From positions 62,001 to 126,000 of the forward strand of contig CAZWZF010000002.1 in NCBI GenBank assembly GCA_964638715.1: 64,000 bases of DNA. The letters are read 5' to 3'. The notes under the pieces are model-generated. The model was not told the DNA's origin and ran no database searches. It saw only the letters and a list, made by a program, of their open reading frames with translations. This DNA comes from JBAXQQ01 sp037131695 (lineage in GTDB: Bacteria > Armatimonadota > Hebobacteria > CAIYQO01). The translations under genes were made by a program, and so were the position numbers. Shown here piece after piece: positions 17,589-26,384 of the stretch (its first letter is position 1; each line of letters starts with the position of its first letter).

Positions 17589-18497
17589 TTATATTTTACT
17601 TATCGCATCTTTCCAGTAGTTGATAGATGAGGTAAAATCTTCGATAACTCGATAATCATTCGGCCAGCGTTCGCGATGACCCAATTCAAGAATTAATGAG
17701 CAGTCAGTACAACCCATTTTTGTTAATGTGTTTAACACTTCATCTGCTTTTATCCGACCTTTTTCATTATGTTCAGGGGTAAAAGGCACATGTCCCATGC
17801 CGGCTTTATATGACTGTTTCAGGTGGATGGTAGGCGATTCATGAGCAAAGGCGCGCAGCCAGGCATGCGGGTCGGTATCATCAGGATTGTCAGACTGTAA
17901 ATCGCCATGATCGACATCAAGACATATTTTCATCGGTATAGCAATATTCTTATTGGCTTCTGTTATCATGTAACGGGTTTCTTCAATAGTTCCGGCAAAT
18001 TCGCGCGGCACAGACATCGGCTCAAAATAGACATATTTCAATCCTTTTCCAGCGCCATATTCTGCGACTTTCTCCCAGTTGCGAAAACCTTCCTGCATCA
18101 TTGCCATTCTGCGCGCAGGATCATTATTATCATTAAAAGATAATATGCCAAAATGGCTTCCCGTTGCTTCTGCTCCCATAATAATTGACATATCGACCAT
18201 CGTTTTAAAACATTCAACCCAAATTTTTCTTTCTTCCGGGTCTGGCGAAGTTAAATGGTTTAATCGGGTCCAGGCGTCAGTAAAGGTTTGCTGTATCCAG
18301 ATTCCTTTGTTATCGCATAATCTCCGAATTTCTTCTGCTTTGTGTAATACATAGTCTCGCGGCCAAAACGGATTTAGTAAAGTTACTGTAAATTGAATAA
18401 CATCTACTTTAAAATCATCTGCTACAATTTTTGTCCAGATATCAGGTTCTGGATATCTATTAACTGCAAATCCGGTATTCACGCCAATTCGAAACAT
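17589..18497 (-). CDS. Sugar phosphate isomerase/epimerase-like TIM-barrel protein
   Basis: This 302-residue protein has the AP-endonuclease-2/xylose-isomerase-like fold. Metal-ligand positions appear as YFEPM, CLDVDHGD, IHLKQ and LILELG, with His in GSHFG. These enzymes interconvert ketoses through a divalent metal. GAGGT precedes the ATG. The gene lies 15 bases after thiG and 10 bases before the dehydrogenase. Together with the dehydrogenase it suggests catabolism of a polyol or sugar; the substrate is unknown. Confidence 0.8.
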   Translation of the reverse strand: MFRIGVNTGFAVNRYPEPDIWTKIVADDFKVDVIQFTVTLLNPFWPRDYVLHKAEEIRRLCDNKGIWIQQTFTDAWTRLNHLTSPDPEERKIWVECFKTMVDMSIIMGAEATGSHFGILSFNDNNDPARRMAMMQEGFRNWEKVAEYGAGKGLKYVYFEPMSVPREFAGTIEETRYMITEANKNIAIPMKICLDVDHGDLQSDNPDDTDPHAWLRAFAHESPTIHLKQSYKAGMGHVPFTPEHNEKGRIKADEVLNTLTKMGCTDCSLILELGHRERWPNDYRVIEDFTSSINYWKDAISKI

Positions 18498-18512
18498 TAA
18501 ATTACCTCTTAT

Positions 18513-19292
18513 TTATTCTCCGGTGCTTATTAAATCTGTTAATGGACTGCTTGCTGTTGCGTATAATTTTTTTGGTATCCTGCCGGCTTCAAACGCTAAT
18601 CGACCGCCATCAGTAGCTAATCGCATAGCTATTGCCATTTTGACAGGATCTTTGGCCTGGGCAATTGCTGTTTGCATTAATAGCGCCTGCACGCCAAGTT
18701 CCATGGCAAATGCAGCGTCACTGGCAGTGCCTACACCTGCGTCTACCAAAACAGGAACTTTCGCATGCTCAACGATGATTCTTATATTATATGGGTTGCG
18801 AATACCCAGACCACTGCCAATAGGGGCAGCAAGCGGCATAACAGCAGCACAGCCAAGGTCTTCTAATTTTCGGCAGACAATAGGGTCGTCAATGCAATAT
18901 GGCATTACGATAAACCCATCATTAACTAATTCTTTAGCCGCTTTAAGCAATTCTTCATTATCTGGAAATAAAGTTTTCTCATCACCGATTACTTCCAACT
19001 TCACCAGATTAGTTTCCAATGCTTCTCGTCCAAGCTGGGCAGTTAAAACAGCATCTTTGGCAGTATAACATGCAGCAGTATTTGGCAATATCGTAAGTTT
19101 TTTTTCTTTAATATATTCATAGACATAAGAGAACTCCGGTTTTGCCGGATCCATTCGTCTGATGGCAACAGTAACAATTTCTGCACCACTGGCATTAATG
19201 GCAGCAGCCATGATTTCCGGGGTTGGATATTTTGCAGTACCTACTAAAAGTCTGCTGGTGAACTCTTTATCTGCGATTTTCCATTTTGACAT
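18513..19292 (-). CDS. thiG: Thiazole synthase ThiG
   Basis: This is a (beta/alpha)8 enzyme that builds the thiazole phosphate of thiamine from 1-deoxyxylulose 5-phosphate, dehydroglycine and ThiS-thiocarboxylate. Conserved segments include SRLLVGTAKYP, SGAEIVTVAIRRMD, the Lys-containing NLVKLEVIGD and VLVDAGVGTASDAA. I start at ATG 19292 (MSKWKIADKEF), which has a GAGGT about 10 bases upstream. An in-frame TTG further upstream would run into thiS. Length (259 residues) is normal. Confidence 0.96.
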   Translation of the reverse strand: MSKWKIADKEFTSRLLVGTAKYPTPEIMAAAINASGAEIVTVAIRRMDPAKPEFSYVYEYIKEKKLTILPNTAACYTAKDAVLTAQLGREALETNLVKLEVIGDEKTLFPDNEELLKAAKELVNDGFIVMPYCIDDPIVCRKLEDLGCAAVMPLAAPIGSGLGIRNPYNIRIIVEHAKVPVLVDAGVGTASDAAFAMELGVQALLMQTAIAQAKDPVKMAIAMRLATDGGRLAFEAGRIPKKLYATASSPLTDLISTGE

Positions 19293-19311
19293 GATGTTTT
19301 CTACCTCTTTT

Positions 19312-19512
19312 TTACCCACCGGCAACAGCGCGAATAATTTCTACTCGGTCGCCTTCACATAATATTGTTGTTTCATGGGTTGATTTTTTTACTACTTTAT
19401 CATTGCATGCTACGGCGGTGCCGGCAGTTGGTATATTATTTATTGCCAGTAATTGAGCAACAGTACTGTTATCAGCTATTTCGATTTCTTTTCCATTTAA
19501 AACAATTTTCAT
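19312..19512 (-). CDS. thiS: Sulfur carrier protein ThiS
   Basis: This 66-residue ubiquitin-like protein ends in the required Gly-Gly (AVAGG), which is adenylated and converted to a thiocarboxylate to donate sulfur in thiazole formation. It begins MKIVLNGKEIEIAD, typical of ThiS. It sits between thiO and thiG with gaps of a few bases on one side and 19 bases on the other. The adenylyltransferase thiF is not in this window. Confidence 0.95.
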   Translation of the reverse strand: MKIVLNGKEIEIADNSTVAQLLAINNIPTAGTAVACNDKVVKKSTHETTILCEGDRVEIIRAVAGG

Positions 19513-19514
19513 AT

Positions 19515-20660
19515 TTATGCTCCAGGAACTTTACCTGCTTTATACTTACCATCAGCGAATCTATTTATATTAAATAGTGCGATAATGTCAGGTGTTGAAC
19601 CGGATATTATTAATTCAGCGATTGTTTGTGAAATTACCGGTGTTAATAGTAAGCCATTCCTGAACATTCCGGTTGCCATAATATAGCCAGCAAGGCTGGT
19701 ATAACCCAGAATCGGGTGATTGTCAGCGGAACCAGGACGCAATCCAGCCCAGGTTTCTATGATAGTGCATTTATCCAGATTTGGCAGCAGCTCTTTTGCA
19801 CCGCTTAATAATTTATGTATTCCCCACACAGAGTTTGATTTGTTAAATCCAACTTCTTCCATTGTTGCCCCTAAAAATAATCTGTTGTCATGACGGGGAA
19901 CCATATAACTGCGCGGTGACCTGATTACGTGATTTAAAAATGTTGGTGTTGGCAATTCAATTGCCATCATTTGTCCGCGAACTGGAAAGACAGGTGGTCG
20001 TAATGTTTCATCTGGTACGTCGATTGTAGCAGACCAAGCTCCAGCGGTGTTTATTATTATATTCGCAGTGTAATCACCGATTATCGTTGAAACGCCACTT
20101 GCTTTGCCATTATCACTATTTATCTTTATTACCTGTGCACCATTAACAATATCAACGCCACGTATTCTACAGGCTTTTTCTAATGCAGGTACCAGTAATC
20201 TATTTTCAACATGCCTATCACCTGGAAGATACATGCCACCACGCACTAATTGACTGAGTTCAGGTTCTTTACTTCGTGCTTCATCACCAGTTATCCATTC
20301 AACTTCTAACCCGTCATTTTTTTGCAATTGATAAGTACGACGAAATTCGGCTTCATCTTCATCGGTTACAGCAAGAGCCATTGTACCGGCTTCGCGATGG
20401 TAGCATTTAATACCGGTTTCCTCTTCTACATCTGCGCGATAAGCCGGATACCTTCGATTGCTTTCTATGCATAGTTTCTGAAAAGCACCTTCGCTCAACT
20501 CACCTTGTGGTGCAAGCATACCAGCAGAAGCCCATGAAGCTTCGCGACCGGGTTGATGACGTTCCAAAATACGAACATTCAGTCCATTACCCGCTAATTC
20601 ACGGGCAATGCTCATGCCAATAATTCCGCCACCTAAAATTAATATATCAGAAGATTTCAT
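19515..20660 (-). CDS. thiO: Glycine oxidase ThiO (FAD-dependent)
   Basis: A D-amino-acid-oxidase-type flavoprotein that makes dehydroglycine for ThiG. The N-terminal dinucleotide motif is ILILGGGIIGMSIARELA, followed by REASWASAGMLAPQGE. The C-terminal FAD region is AGLRPGSADNHPILGY. I start at ATG 20660, directly before the Rossmann strand; an upstream in-frame start would add 27 residues without similarity to the family. An oxygen-using glycine oxidase in an otherwise anaerobic-looking genome is notable, since strict anaerobes usually use ThiH. No TPP riboswitch is visible in the 60 bases up to the upstream terminator. Confidence 0.9.
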   Translation of the reverse strand: MKSSDILILGGGIIGMSIARELAGNGLNVRILERHQPGREASWASAGMLAPQGELSEGAFQKLCIESNRRYPAYRADVEEETGIKCYHREAGTMALAVTDEDEAEFRRTYQLQKNDGLEVEWITGDEARSKEPELSQLVRGGMYLPGDRHVENRLLVPALEKACRIRGVDIVNGAQVIKINSDNGKASGVSTIIGDYTANIIINTAGAWSATIDVPDETLRPPVFPVRGQMMAIELPTPTFLNHVIRSPRSYMVPRHDNRLFLGATMEEVGFNKSNSVWGIHKLLSGAKELLPNLDKCTIIETWAGLRPGSADNHPILGYTSLAGYIMATGMFRNGLLLTPVISQTIAELIISGSTPDIIALFNINRFADGKYKAGKVPGA

Positions 20661-20691
20661 TAGTAGTCTTTCGGTGTTTATTTTCGAGTTA

Positions 20692-20699
20692 ATTTTACC
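20692..20699 (-). promoter_or_regulatory. Putative extended -10 element of the thi operon
   Basis: On the minus strand this reads GGTAAAAT, about 32 bases before the thiO ATG and just downstream of the preceding gene's terminator. The same octamer precedes several other genes in the window. Confidence 0.4.
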
Positions 20700-20721
20700 G
20701 TATAGTAAGATTAGAATCAAG

Positions 20722-20757
20722 GAAAAATCGGCAGAAACCATGATTTCTGCCGATTTT
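20722..20757 (-). terminator. Rho-independent terminator of the DUF2334 gene
   Basis: A perfect 14-bp stem (20724-20737 with 20744-20757) has a six-base loop. On the minus strand the downstream arm ends in a run of five T. It lies 22 bases after the stop codon at 20779. Confidence 0.9.
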
Positions 20758-20778
20758 AATGATATTATTCAGATAAAT

Positions 20779-22500
20779 TTAATTTGTGATATTAGCTTGA
20801 ACAAATTTATACCCAAGTGCTTTAATTCCAGCAACAGTTGTTTTTAAGTAACTGATATCAACGAACCAGTGGAAATAGAAACCTGACATTGAATCTCTAA
20901 CAGCCATATTCTTTCTTGCTCTTTCAATTAAATCGGCAGGAAATTGCGGTCCTTGATATGGACCGCCAAGAGTATCAATATATCCAAGGTTTTCAGGGCT
21001 GCGGAAGAAACCGAATTGATCTTTTTGAGTTACATACGGCAACACTTGTTGTAATAGATATGTACTTCCATCTGCTCCGTTTGCAAATGATAAACCGCGG
21101 TCTACACTCACTTTATATAATTTTATAAAAGCTTTATAGTCATCAGATGATGCTATATAATGCGGGGTGTTCCAAGCAATACAATTCCATCCTTGCTTTG
21201 CACATATTTGTTGACCGGTTTTAATTCTATTTAATGCCCATGCTGTACTATCTTCTGGTACAGGGCCATTAAATACCTGCATTCCAGCAGAATCTAAAGT
21301 CATTCTATAAAACTCGAAATCGTCTCCAGTCACTCCATTATATGGATTTAGGATGTTGCTATATTGATGAGTGTATCCGTGTTGTATAAGTTTTCCACCT
21401 TTATTTAAGCAATAGTTGATAGCTTTAATAAATTGAGTATTTCCTTCTATTTTCACTGTTGTTGGCACACCATTAGTATATTCACCAAGCGGGTCGCGAA
21501 ATTCCGGGATAATACAAATACCGAAAGGAACTTTTTCAGAATACAGATAATCTGCAATGGCTTTCAGGTAAGAAGGCGGGGTATCAGGATGGACATCTTC
21601 AATTCGAACGAAAGCTTTATGAACTGTCGTATGAGGTATACCGAAAAATTCATGGAATATATCAGCCAATACCCAACCGCGATCTGCCATATAGGCATAC
21701 ATGAATGGATTATCACCTATAAACCATAAATTATTGCCTTTTACAGCATAAGGTACTGTTGCACCTTGAGCATTTTCAGCAGTTGCCAAAACAGTCGCAA
21801 TTGAAGAATCTAAGACATCAACAACAGTAATTGTTGGGTCGTATTGTGATTTTGCTAATTTATAACCTTTAAAATTGATATTTGGATAACCGGATGTATC
21901 TATACCACGGTAACGTATACCAAATTTCCCTTCGAATGCAGAATTATATGATGACCAATCCGGGGCAACTGCAACCTTCCACAGATTATAACCAAGCCAC
22001 ATAACTGGCTTGGTTGTTATTAAGATATCATCTTTAAATGCCTGGGGTAATGGGGTATCATACAATGCGCCATAATAAATGATTGAATCATAATTCAAAT
22101 AATCATTTTTTTGATAGCTTTCAACTGGTTTACGAACAGTTGTAACATCAAAATGAGATATCATATTCGTTAATTGGACAGAATAAAGAGCACCCATCCA
22201 TCCAAAATCACCAGTTGAATCATAAAGTATCAGTGTTGATTTTCCCGTGGCAGACGAGTCTGGGATAGAAGTTGCGGTTGCGAATATACCTGCAGACTTA
22301 TTAACAGATTTTCCTTTTAATTTAATTACACGATTTGAAATAAAATCATTTTGCGATATATTTTTTGCAAGTAATGTGCTTCCTATTGTAGATGGTGTAG
22401 AATAAATAGCTCTGCCAGCAGGAGGAAATAATAGCGATATTATTCCTGATGCAATTAATAGCACCACGAATAACATAACCGGAAAGGTTTTTATCTTCAT
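20779..22500 (-). CDS. Secreted DUF2334 (polysaccharide-deacetylase-like) protein
   Basis: This 573-residue protein has an N-terminal signal or anchor segment (VMLFVVLLIASGIISLLF). The middle contains the DUF2334 signature VRIEDVHPDTPPSYLKAIADYL with VPFGICIIPEF and the later HGYTHQY. These match the metal-binding Asp and His positions of the carbohydrate esterase 4-like fold. The preceding 270 residues resemble the YdaL-type N-terminal part. It probably acts on an extracellular polysaccharide in the envelope. GGAG precedes the ATG. It is monocistronic, between a terminator and the divergent hcp promoter. DUF2334 has no firmly established reaction. Confidence 0.82.
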   Translation of the reverse strand: MKIKTFPVMLFVVLLIASGIISLLFPPAGRAIYSTPSTIGSTLLAKNISQNDFISNRVIKLKGKSVNKSAGIFATATSIPDSSATGKSTLILYDSTGDFGWMGALYSVQLTNMISHFDVTTVRKPVESYQKNDYLNYDSIIYYGALYDTPLPQAFKDDILITTKPVMWLGYNLWKVAVAPDWSSYNSAFEGKFGIRYRGIDTSGYPNINFKGYKLAKSQYDPTITVVDVLDSSIATVLATAENAQGATVPYAVKGNNLWFIGDNPFMYAYMADRGWVLADIFHEFFGIPHTTVHKAFVRIEDVHPDTPPSYLKAIADYLYSEKVPFGICIIPEFRDPLGEYTNGVPTTVKIEGNTQFIKAINYCLNKGGKLIQHGYTHQYSNILNPYNGVTGDDFEFYRMTLDSAGMQVFNGPVPEDSTAWALNRIKTGQQICAKQGWNCIAWNTPHYIASSDDYKAFIKLYKVSVDRGLSFANGADGSTYLLQQVLPYVTQKDQFGFFRSPENLGYIDTLGGPYQGPQFPADLIERARKNMAVRDSMSGFYFHWFVDISYLKTTVAGIKALGYKFVQANITN

Positions 22501-22581
22501 TACATAATTCTCCTATAACATAATTCCATATAATTCCATAAATGTATAGAAATCAAGTATTTTTTTTTAATATTTTTTTTC

Positions 22582-22595
22582 ATGATAAATGTCAT
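22582..22595. promoter_or_regulatory. Putative redox-regulator operator at the hcp promoter
   Basis: ATGA and TCAT half sites with a six-base spacer lie 12 bases upstream of the hcp -10 box. The central 12 bases (TGATAAATGTCA) match the hydrogenase palindrome (TGACAAATTTCA) at 10 positions. Crp/Fnr-family proteins such as HcpR commonly control hcp. Confidence 0.45.
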
Positions 22596-22604
22596 AGCAG
22601 TTAG

Positions 22605-22613
22605 TGATATAAT
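22605..22613 (+). promoter_or_regulatory. Extended -10 promoter of hcp
   Basis: TGA directly precedes TATAAT (22608-22613), forming an extended -10 element 39 bases before the hcp ATG. No good -35 hexamer is visible, which is usual for activator-dependent promoters. A ribosome site AGGAGA lies at 22641-22646. Confidence 0.6.
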
Positions 22614-22652
22614 AAAGTATAAATAGACACGAAGCAAAAAAGGAGAAAGTAT

Positions 22653-24320
22653 ATGTCAATGTTTTGTTATCAGTGCGAACAAGCTGCTAAAGGCAGTGGA
22701 TGCACGATGGTTGGGGTCTGCGGTAAATCACCTGATGTTGCTGCTATGCAGGATTTATTAATCTACGGCGTCAAAGGGTTGGCAATGTATGAACATCGCA
22801 ATATCCAACTGGGTATTGGTGATCGAGTAACAGGCTTATTTATCGTTGAAGTATTATTCACTACAGTTACCAACGTAAATTTCGATGTTAATAGCCTGGC
22901 AACTATTGCATTAAAAGTAGCACAAATGCGAGACAATGCTAAAGTGCGTTATATTAATGCATATAAAGTAAAAAATGGCAGCGAACCTGTTGAATTAGGT
23001 GGTCCAACAACATGGCAGCCTGGCGAATCTGTTGCTAAAATGATTGCACAAGGCATGAAAGTAAGCATTCAAGCTGAACAAACTCAATTTGGCGATGATG
23101 TTACCGGATTGCGCGAATTAATTATTTATGGTTTAAAAGGCACAGCCGCTTACGCAGATCATGCTTATGTTTTAGGACAGGAAGATGACAGTGTATATGC
23201 ATTCTTTGCTGAAGCATTGAATTTTATTGCTGAAGAAAAGCATGACTTGAATGAATTAGTTGCCATGACTTTGAAAGTTGGCGAAGTTAACCTGAAGGTT
23301 ATGGAATTGCTTGATGCTGCTAATACTGGTACTTATGGTCATCCAAGTCCTACCAGTGTTCGGGTAACACCAGTTGCAGGCAAGGCTATTTTAGTCAGTG
23401 GTCATGATTTGTTAGATTTGAAGATTTTACTGGAACAAACAGAAGGCAAAGGTATCAATATATATACCCATGGCGAAATGCTGCCGGCACATGGTTATCC
23501 TGAATTGCGTAAACATTCACACCTGGTAGGGAATTATGGCGGCGCATGGCAAGACCAGGCAAAAGAATTTGATGTATTCCCAGGTGCAATCCTGATGACT
23601 ACAAACTGTATTCAAAAACCGCGTGATACTTATCATAACAGAATATTTACTACCGGTTTAGTACAATGGCCGAATGTTACTCATATATCTGCAGAAAAAG
23701 ATGGCAGCAAAGATTTTTCAGCCGTTATTGACGCGGCGTTAATGTCACCAGGTTTTACTGCTGATGAAGCTGAACATACAATCATGGTTGGATTTGGTCA
23801 TAATGCAGTGTTAGGGGTTGCCCCTGTTGTTATTGATGCTGTAAAAACCGGTAAAATCCGCCATTTCTTCCTGGTGGGTGGTTGCGATGGTGCAAAGAGC
23901 GGTAGAAATTATTATACCGACTTTGCTACTTCTGTACCTGATGATTGCGTCATTCTCACATTGGCTTGTGGCAAGTTCCGTTTCAACAAATTGCCATTTG
24001 GCGATATCGGCGGCATCCCACGTTTACTTGATATCGGACAGTGCAATGATGCATATTCAGCGATTAAGATAGCTGTTGCTCTTGCTGATGCTTTCGGAAT
24101 CAGTGTCAATGAGCTGCCATTGTCGATGGTATTGTCATGGTATGAACAGAAAGCGGTTTGTATCTTGCTGACATTACTGCATCTTGGCATTAAAGATATC
24201 CGTCTTGGTCCAAGTTTACCGGCATTCATAACCCCGGCTGTACTTGATGTATTGGTACAAAACTTTAATATTATGCCAATCACCACACCAGAAGCAGACC
24301 TGAAAGCGATTTTAGGCTAA
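22653..24320 (+). CDS. hcp: Hydroxylamine reductase / hybrid cluster protein
   Basis: This 555-residue prismane protein begins MSMFCYQCEQAAKGSGC, the N-terminal cysteine motif that holds the first iron-sulfur cluster. Later Cys-containing segments typical of the hybrid 4Fe-2S-2O cluster are TTNCIQKP, VGGCDGAKSGRNYY and LACGKFRFN. Hcp reduces NO or hydroxylamine and protects anaerobes against nitrosative stress. It is a single-gene unit with its own promoter and terminator. No hcr reductase is adjacent. Confidence 0.96.
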   Translation: MSMFCYQCEQAAKGSGCTMVGVCGKSPDVAAMQDLLIYGVKGLAMYEHRNIQLGIGDRVTGLFIVEVLFTTVTNVNFDVNSLATIALKVAQMRDNAKVRYINAYKVKNGSEPVELGGPTTWQPGESVAKMIAQGMKVSIQAEQTQFGDDVTGLRELIIYGLKGTAAYADHAYVLGQEDDSVYAFFAEALNFIAEEKHDLNELVAMTLKVGEVNLKVMELLDAANTGTYGHPSPTSVRVTPVAGKAILVSGHDLLDLKILLEQTEGKGINIYTHGEMLPAHGYPELRKHSHLVGNYGGAWQDQAKEFDVFPGAILMTTNCIQKPRDTYHNRIFTTGLVQWPNVTHISAEKDGSKDFSAVIDAALMSPGFTADEAEHTIMVGFGHNAVLGVAPVVIDAVKTGKIRHFFLVGGCDGAKSGRNYYTDFATSVPDDCVILTLACGKFRFNKLPFGDIGGIPRLLDIGQCNDAYSAIKIAVALADAFGISVNELPLSMVLSWYEQKAVCILLTLLHLGIKDIRLGPSLPAFITPAVLDVLVQNFNIMPITTPEADLKAILG

Positions 24321-24330
24321 TCAAATAAAA

Positions 24331-24369
24331 CCCGCAGAGATGTTGCTAACGTTTCTGCGGGATTTTTTT
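24331..24369 (+). terminator. Rho-independent terminator of hcp, overlapping the end of ygiQ
   Basis: CCCGCAGA (24331-24338) pairs with TCTGCGGG (24354-24361) across a 15-base loop and is followed by seven T residues (24363-24369). The second arm and T-run lie inside the last codons of the convergent ygiQ gene. Confidence 0.85.
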
Positions 24370-26178
24370 GTCTTTTCTAATGAGTTGTGATATTAAATCA
24401 GTTCTGCCAACAGATTCCAAAGCGAGTTTTGCTGTTTTGCTGAACTCTTCTTTATGACACAGCAATATTGCACGTTGATATGATTTTTCTTTTTCAGTTC
24501 TTGCAACATATAATTGTTCGCCAGTTATCGGATCAATGCCGGTATAATATATTGACGCAGCTATTGTTAGTGGTACCGGATAATAATCCTGAACTTGTTC
24601 CGGTCTGATATTTTCTCGTTGCAGAAATAATGCTAAATCAATCATATCATTAAGAGTGCATCCGGGATGACCACTGATAAAATAACCAACCAATTCAGAT
24701 TTTCCGCCACATTCATTATATTTATTTACAAATCGCTGGTATACTTCAACACCAGGTTTTCTCATAACTTGCAATACCTTTGTTGAAATATGTTCCGGGG
24801 CGATTTTTAATCTTCCGCTGATATGGTGCTTTGCCAGTTGGCGCAAATATTCACCAGATTCATCTGCCAGCAGCAAATCGAACCGTATGCCGCTGCTGAT
24901 AAATAAATGTTTCACTCGTGGCATCTTGCTTGCTGCTTGCAATAACTTAACAGCATGAATGTGGTTAGTATTTAAATTTTTGCATATATCAGGAAACAGG
25001 CATGTTCGGTGAGTACAACCAGCTTTCCCTTTCCGGCATCCGGTACGGTACATATTAGCAGTAGGTCCGCCAAGGTCTGTTATAGTTCCGTGAAAATCAG
25101 AATGTTTTGTTAATCGGGTTATCTCTTTAAGAATATTATCTTGCGATCTGCTGCTGATAACTTTGCCTTGATGCGCGCCAATTGCACAAAATGCACATCC
25201 ACTATAACATCCACGATGTGTGGTGATACTATCTTTTATCATTGTATAAGCTGGAATATTTTGCCCCGAATAAGCGGGGTGGGGGGAACGGGTAAAAGGC
25301 AGATTGTAAACAGCATCTATCTCTTCTTCAGTTAGTGGTGAGGATGGCGGGTATACGATAACAGAGCGATCCCCATGTGATTGTATAAATGTTTTGTCAA
25401 ATGGACTGGTGAATATTAATTGCGACATCTGGTTATACGCTAATTTCCCAATGTCTGATTTAACGCTGACAGCGTTAAAATCAGGCAATATGACTACATC
25501 ATCATGAATATCAGCGTTAGCAATAATATGTGATGTACCGGGTATTCCTGTTAATGGTTGATTATTGCTTAATCGCGACATTGTCATCGCTAATGCTCGT
25601 TCTGCCATGCCATATATTAATATTTCAGCTTTTGTATCAAAAAGAATTGCGCGTTTAACTTTATCCTGCCAATAATCATAATATGCAAATCTGCGTAATG
25701 ATGCTTCAATGCCACCGAGAATTATTGGCACATCTTTATATGCCTGTTTTGCCATTGCGCTATATACGATAGTTGCATTTGCCGGTCTATTGCCGGATTT
25801 ACCACCGGGAGCATAATCGTCGTCGCTTCTTGGACGACGCATGATAGTTTGCCGCATTAGGTTGCTATCCAGATTCCCCGCTGTTATACCCCAGCACAAT
25901 CGCGGTTTGCCAAGTAGTTTAAAAGCATTAACATCATGATAATCTGGACTCGAAATAATTCCAACACGATAACCAAGCCATTCAAGAAATCTACCAATGA
26001 TTGCTGCACCAAAAGAAGGATGGTCAACATAAGCATCGCCAGATATTAGAATCACATCACAATAATCCCAACCGCGAAGCTGCATTTCTTCCCAACTCAT
26101 TGGTAACGGTCTATCAAGAACCTGAATATTTACACTGGTACGCCAGCATTTATCAGTAATCGGCAATTGTTTAATCAC
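24346..26178 (-). CDS. ygiQ: YgiQ-family radical SAM protein
   Basis: This 610-residue member of the YgiQ/UPF0313 family starts its core with MSWEEMQLRGWDYCDVIL and SGDAYVDHPSFG. The radical SAM cluster motif C-x3-C-x2-C is present (CYSGCAFC, near residue 345). The family's Cys-containing segments AGCTHRTCLFPDIC and GHPGCTLNDM follow. The function of YgiQ is not settled; the fold predicts SAM cleavage and radical chemistry. The frame can start at GTG 26178, with a TATAAT box ending 6 bases upstream, suggesting a leaderless message. ATG at residue 27 is an alternative that fits the family N-terminus. Neither start has a ribosome site. Confidence 0.9.
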   Translation of the reverse strand: MIKQLPITDKCWRTSVNIQVLDRPLPMSWEEMQLRGWDYCDVILISGDAYVDHPSFGAAIIGRFLEWLGYRVGIISSPDYHDVNAFKLLGKPRLCWGITAGNLDSNLMRQTIMRRPRSDDDYAPGGKSGNRPANATIVYSAMAKQAYKDVPIILGGIEASLRRFAYYDYWQDKVKRAILFDTKAEILIYGMAERALAMTMSRLSNNQPLTGIPGTSHIIANADIHDDVVILPDFNAVSVKSDIGKLAYNQMSQLIFTSPFDKTFIQSHGDRSVIVYPPSSPLTEEEIDAVYNLPFTRSPHPAYSGQNIPAYTMIKDSITTHRGCYSGCAFCAIGAHQGKVISSRSQDNILKEITRLTKHSDFHGTITDLGGPTANMYRTGCRKGKAGCTHRTCLFPDICKNLNTNHIHAVKLLQAASKMPRVKHLFISSGIRFDLLLADESGEYLRQLAKHHISGRLKIAPEHISTKVLQVMRKPGVEVYQRFVNKYNECGGKSELVGYFISGHPGCTLNDMIDLALFLQRENIRPEQVQDYYPVPLTIAASIYYTGIDPITGEQLYVARTEKEKSYQRAILLCHKEEFSKTAKLALESVGRTDLISQLIRKDKKIPQKR

Positions 26179-26184
26179 GAATTA

Positions 26185-26190
26185 ATTATA
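26185..26190 (-). promoter_or_regulatory. -10 box of ygiQ, adjacent to its GTG start
   Basis: On the minus strand this reads TATAAT followed by six bases and then the GTG codon. Transcription would be expected to begin at or next to the start codon. Confidence 0.45.
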
Positions 26191-26271
26191 TCAAATTAGA
26201 CAAAGTTCTGTTATTTAACAAAGTAAAAGATTATTTGTCATAATTATATCTATTCAAAATATGTTTTTTAC

Positions 26272-26280
26272 GGTAAAATA
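26272..26280 (+). promoter_or_regulatory. Putative promoter element upstream of the wecA-type gene
   Basis: GGTAAAATA lies about 105 bases upstream of the TTG start. A short palindrome GTGA-N4-TCAC follows at 26290-26301. The rest of the 206-base divergent region 26179-26384 holds no gene that I can see. Confidence 0.35.
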
Positions 26281-26384
26281 AAAGTGTCAGTGAGATTTCA
26301 CAACTATTTAATGGTTTTGTCATAGCGCTGTAACCTGCGCGTAGTAGTATTCATTCATCACACCTGGCGCGTGAGGTATTAATT

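Noticed and set aside
20661..20778. TPP riboswitch upstream of thiO
   Set aside because: Only a Rho-independent terminator of the preceding gene and an AT-rich leader are visible; no thi-box core was found.
26290..26301. Third copy of the redox palindrome before the wecA-type gene
   Set aside because: GTGA-GATT-TCAC has a four-base rather than six-base spacer, and the gene has no redox role.
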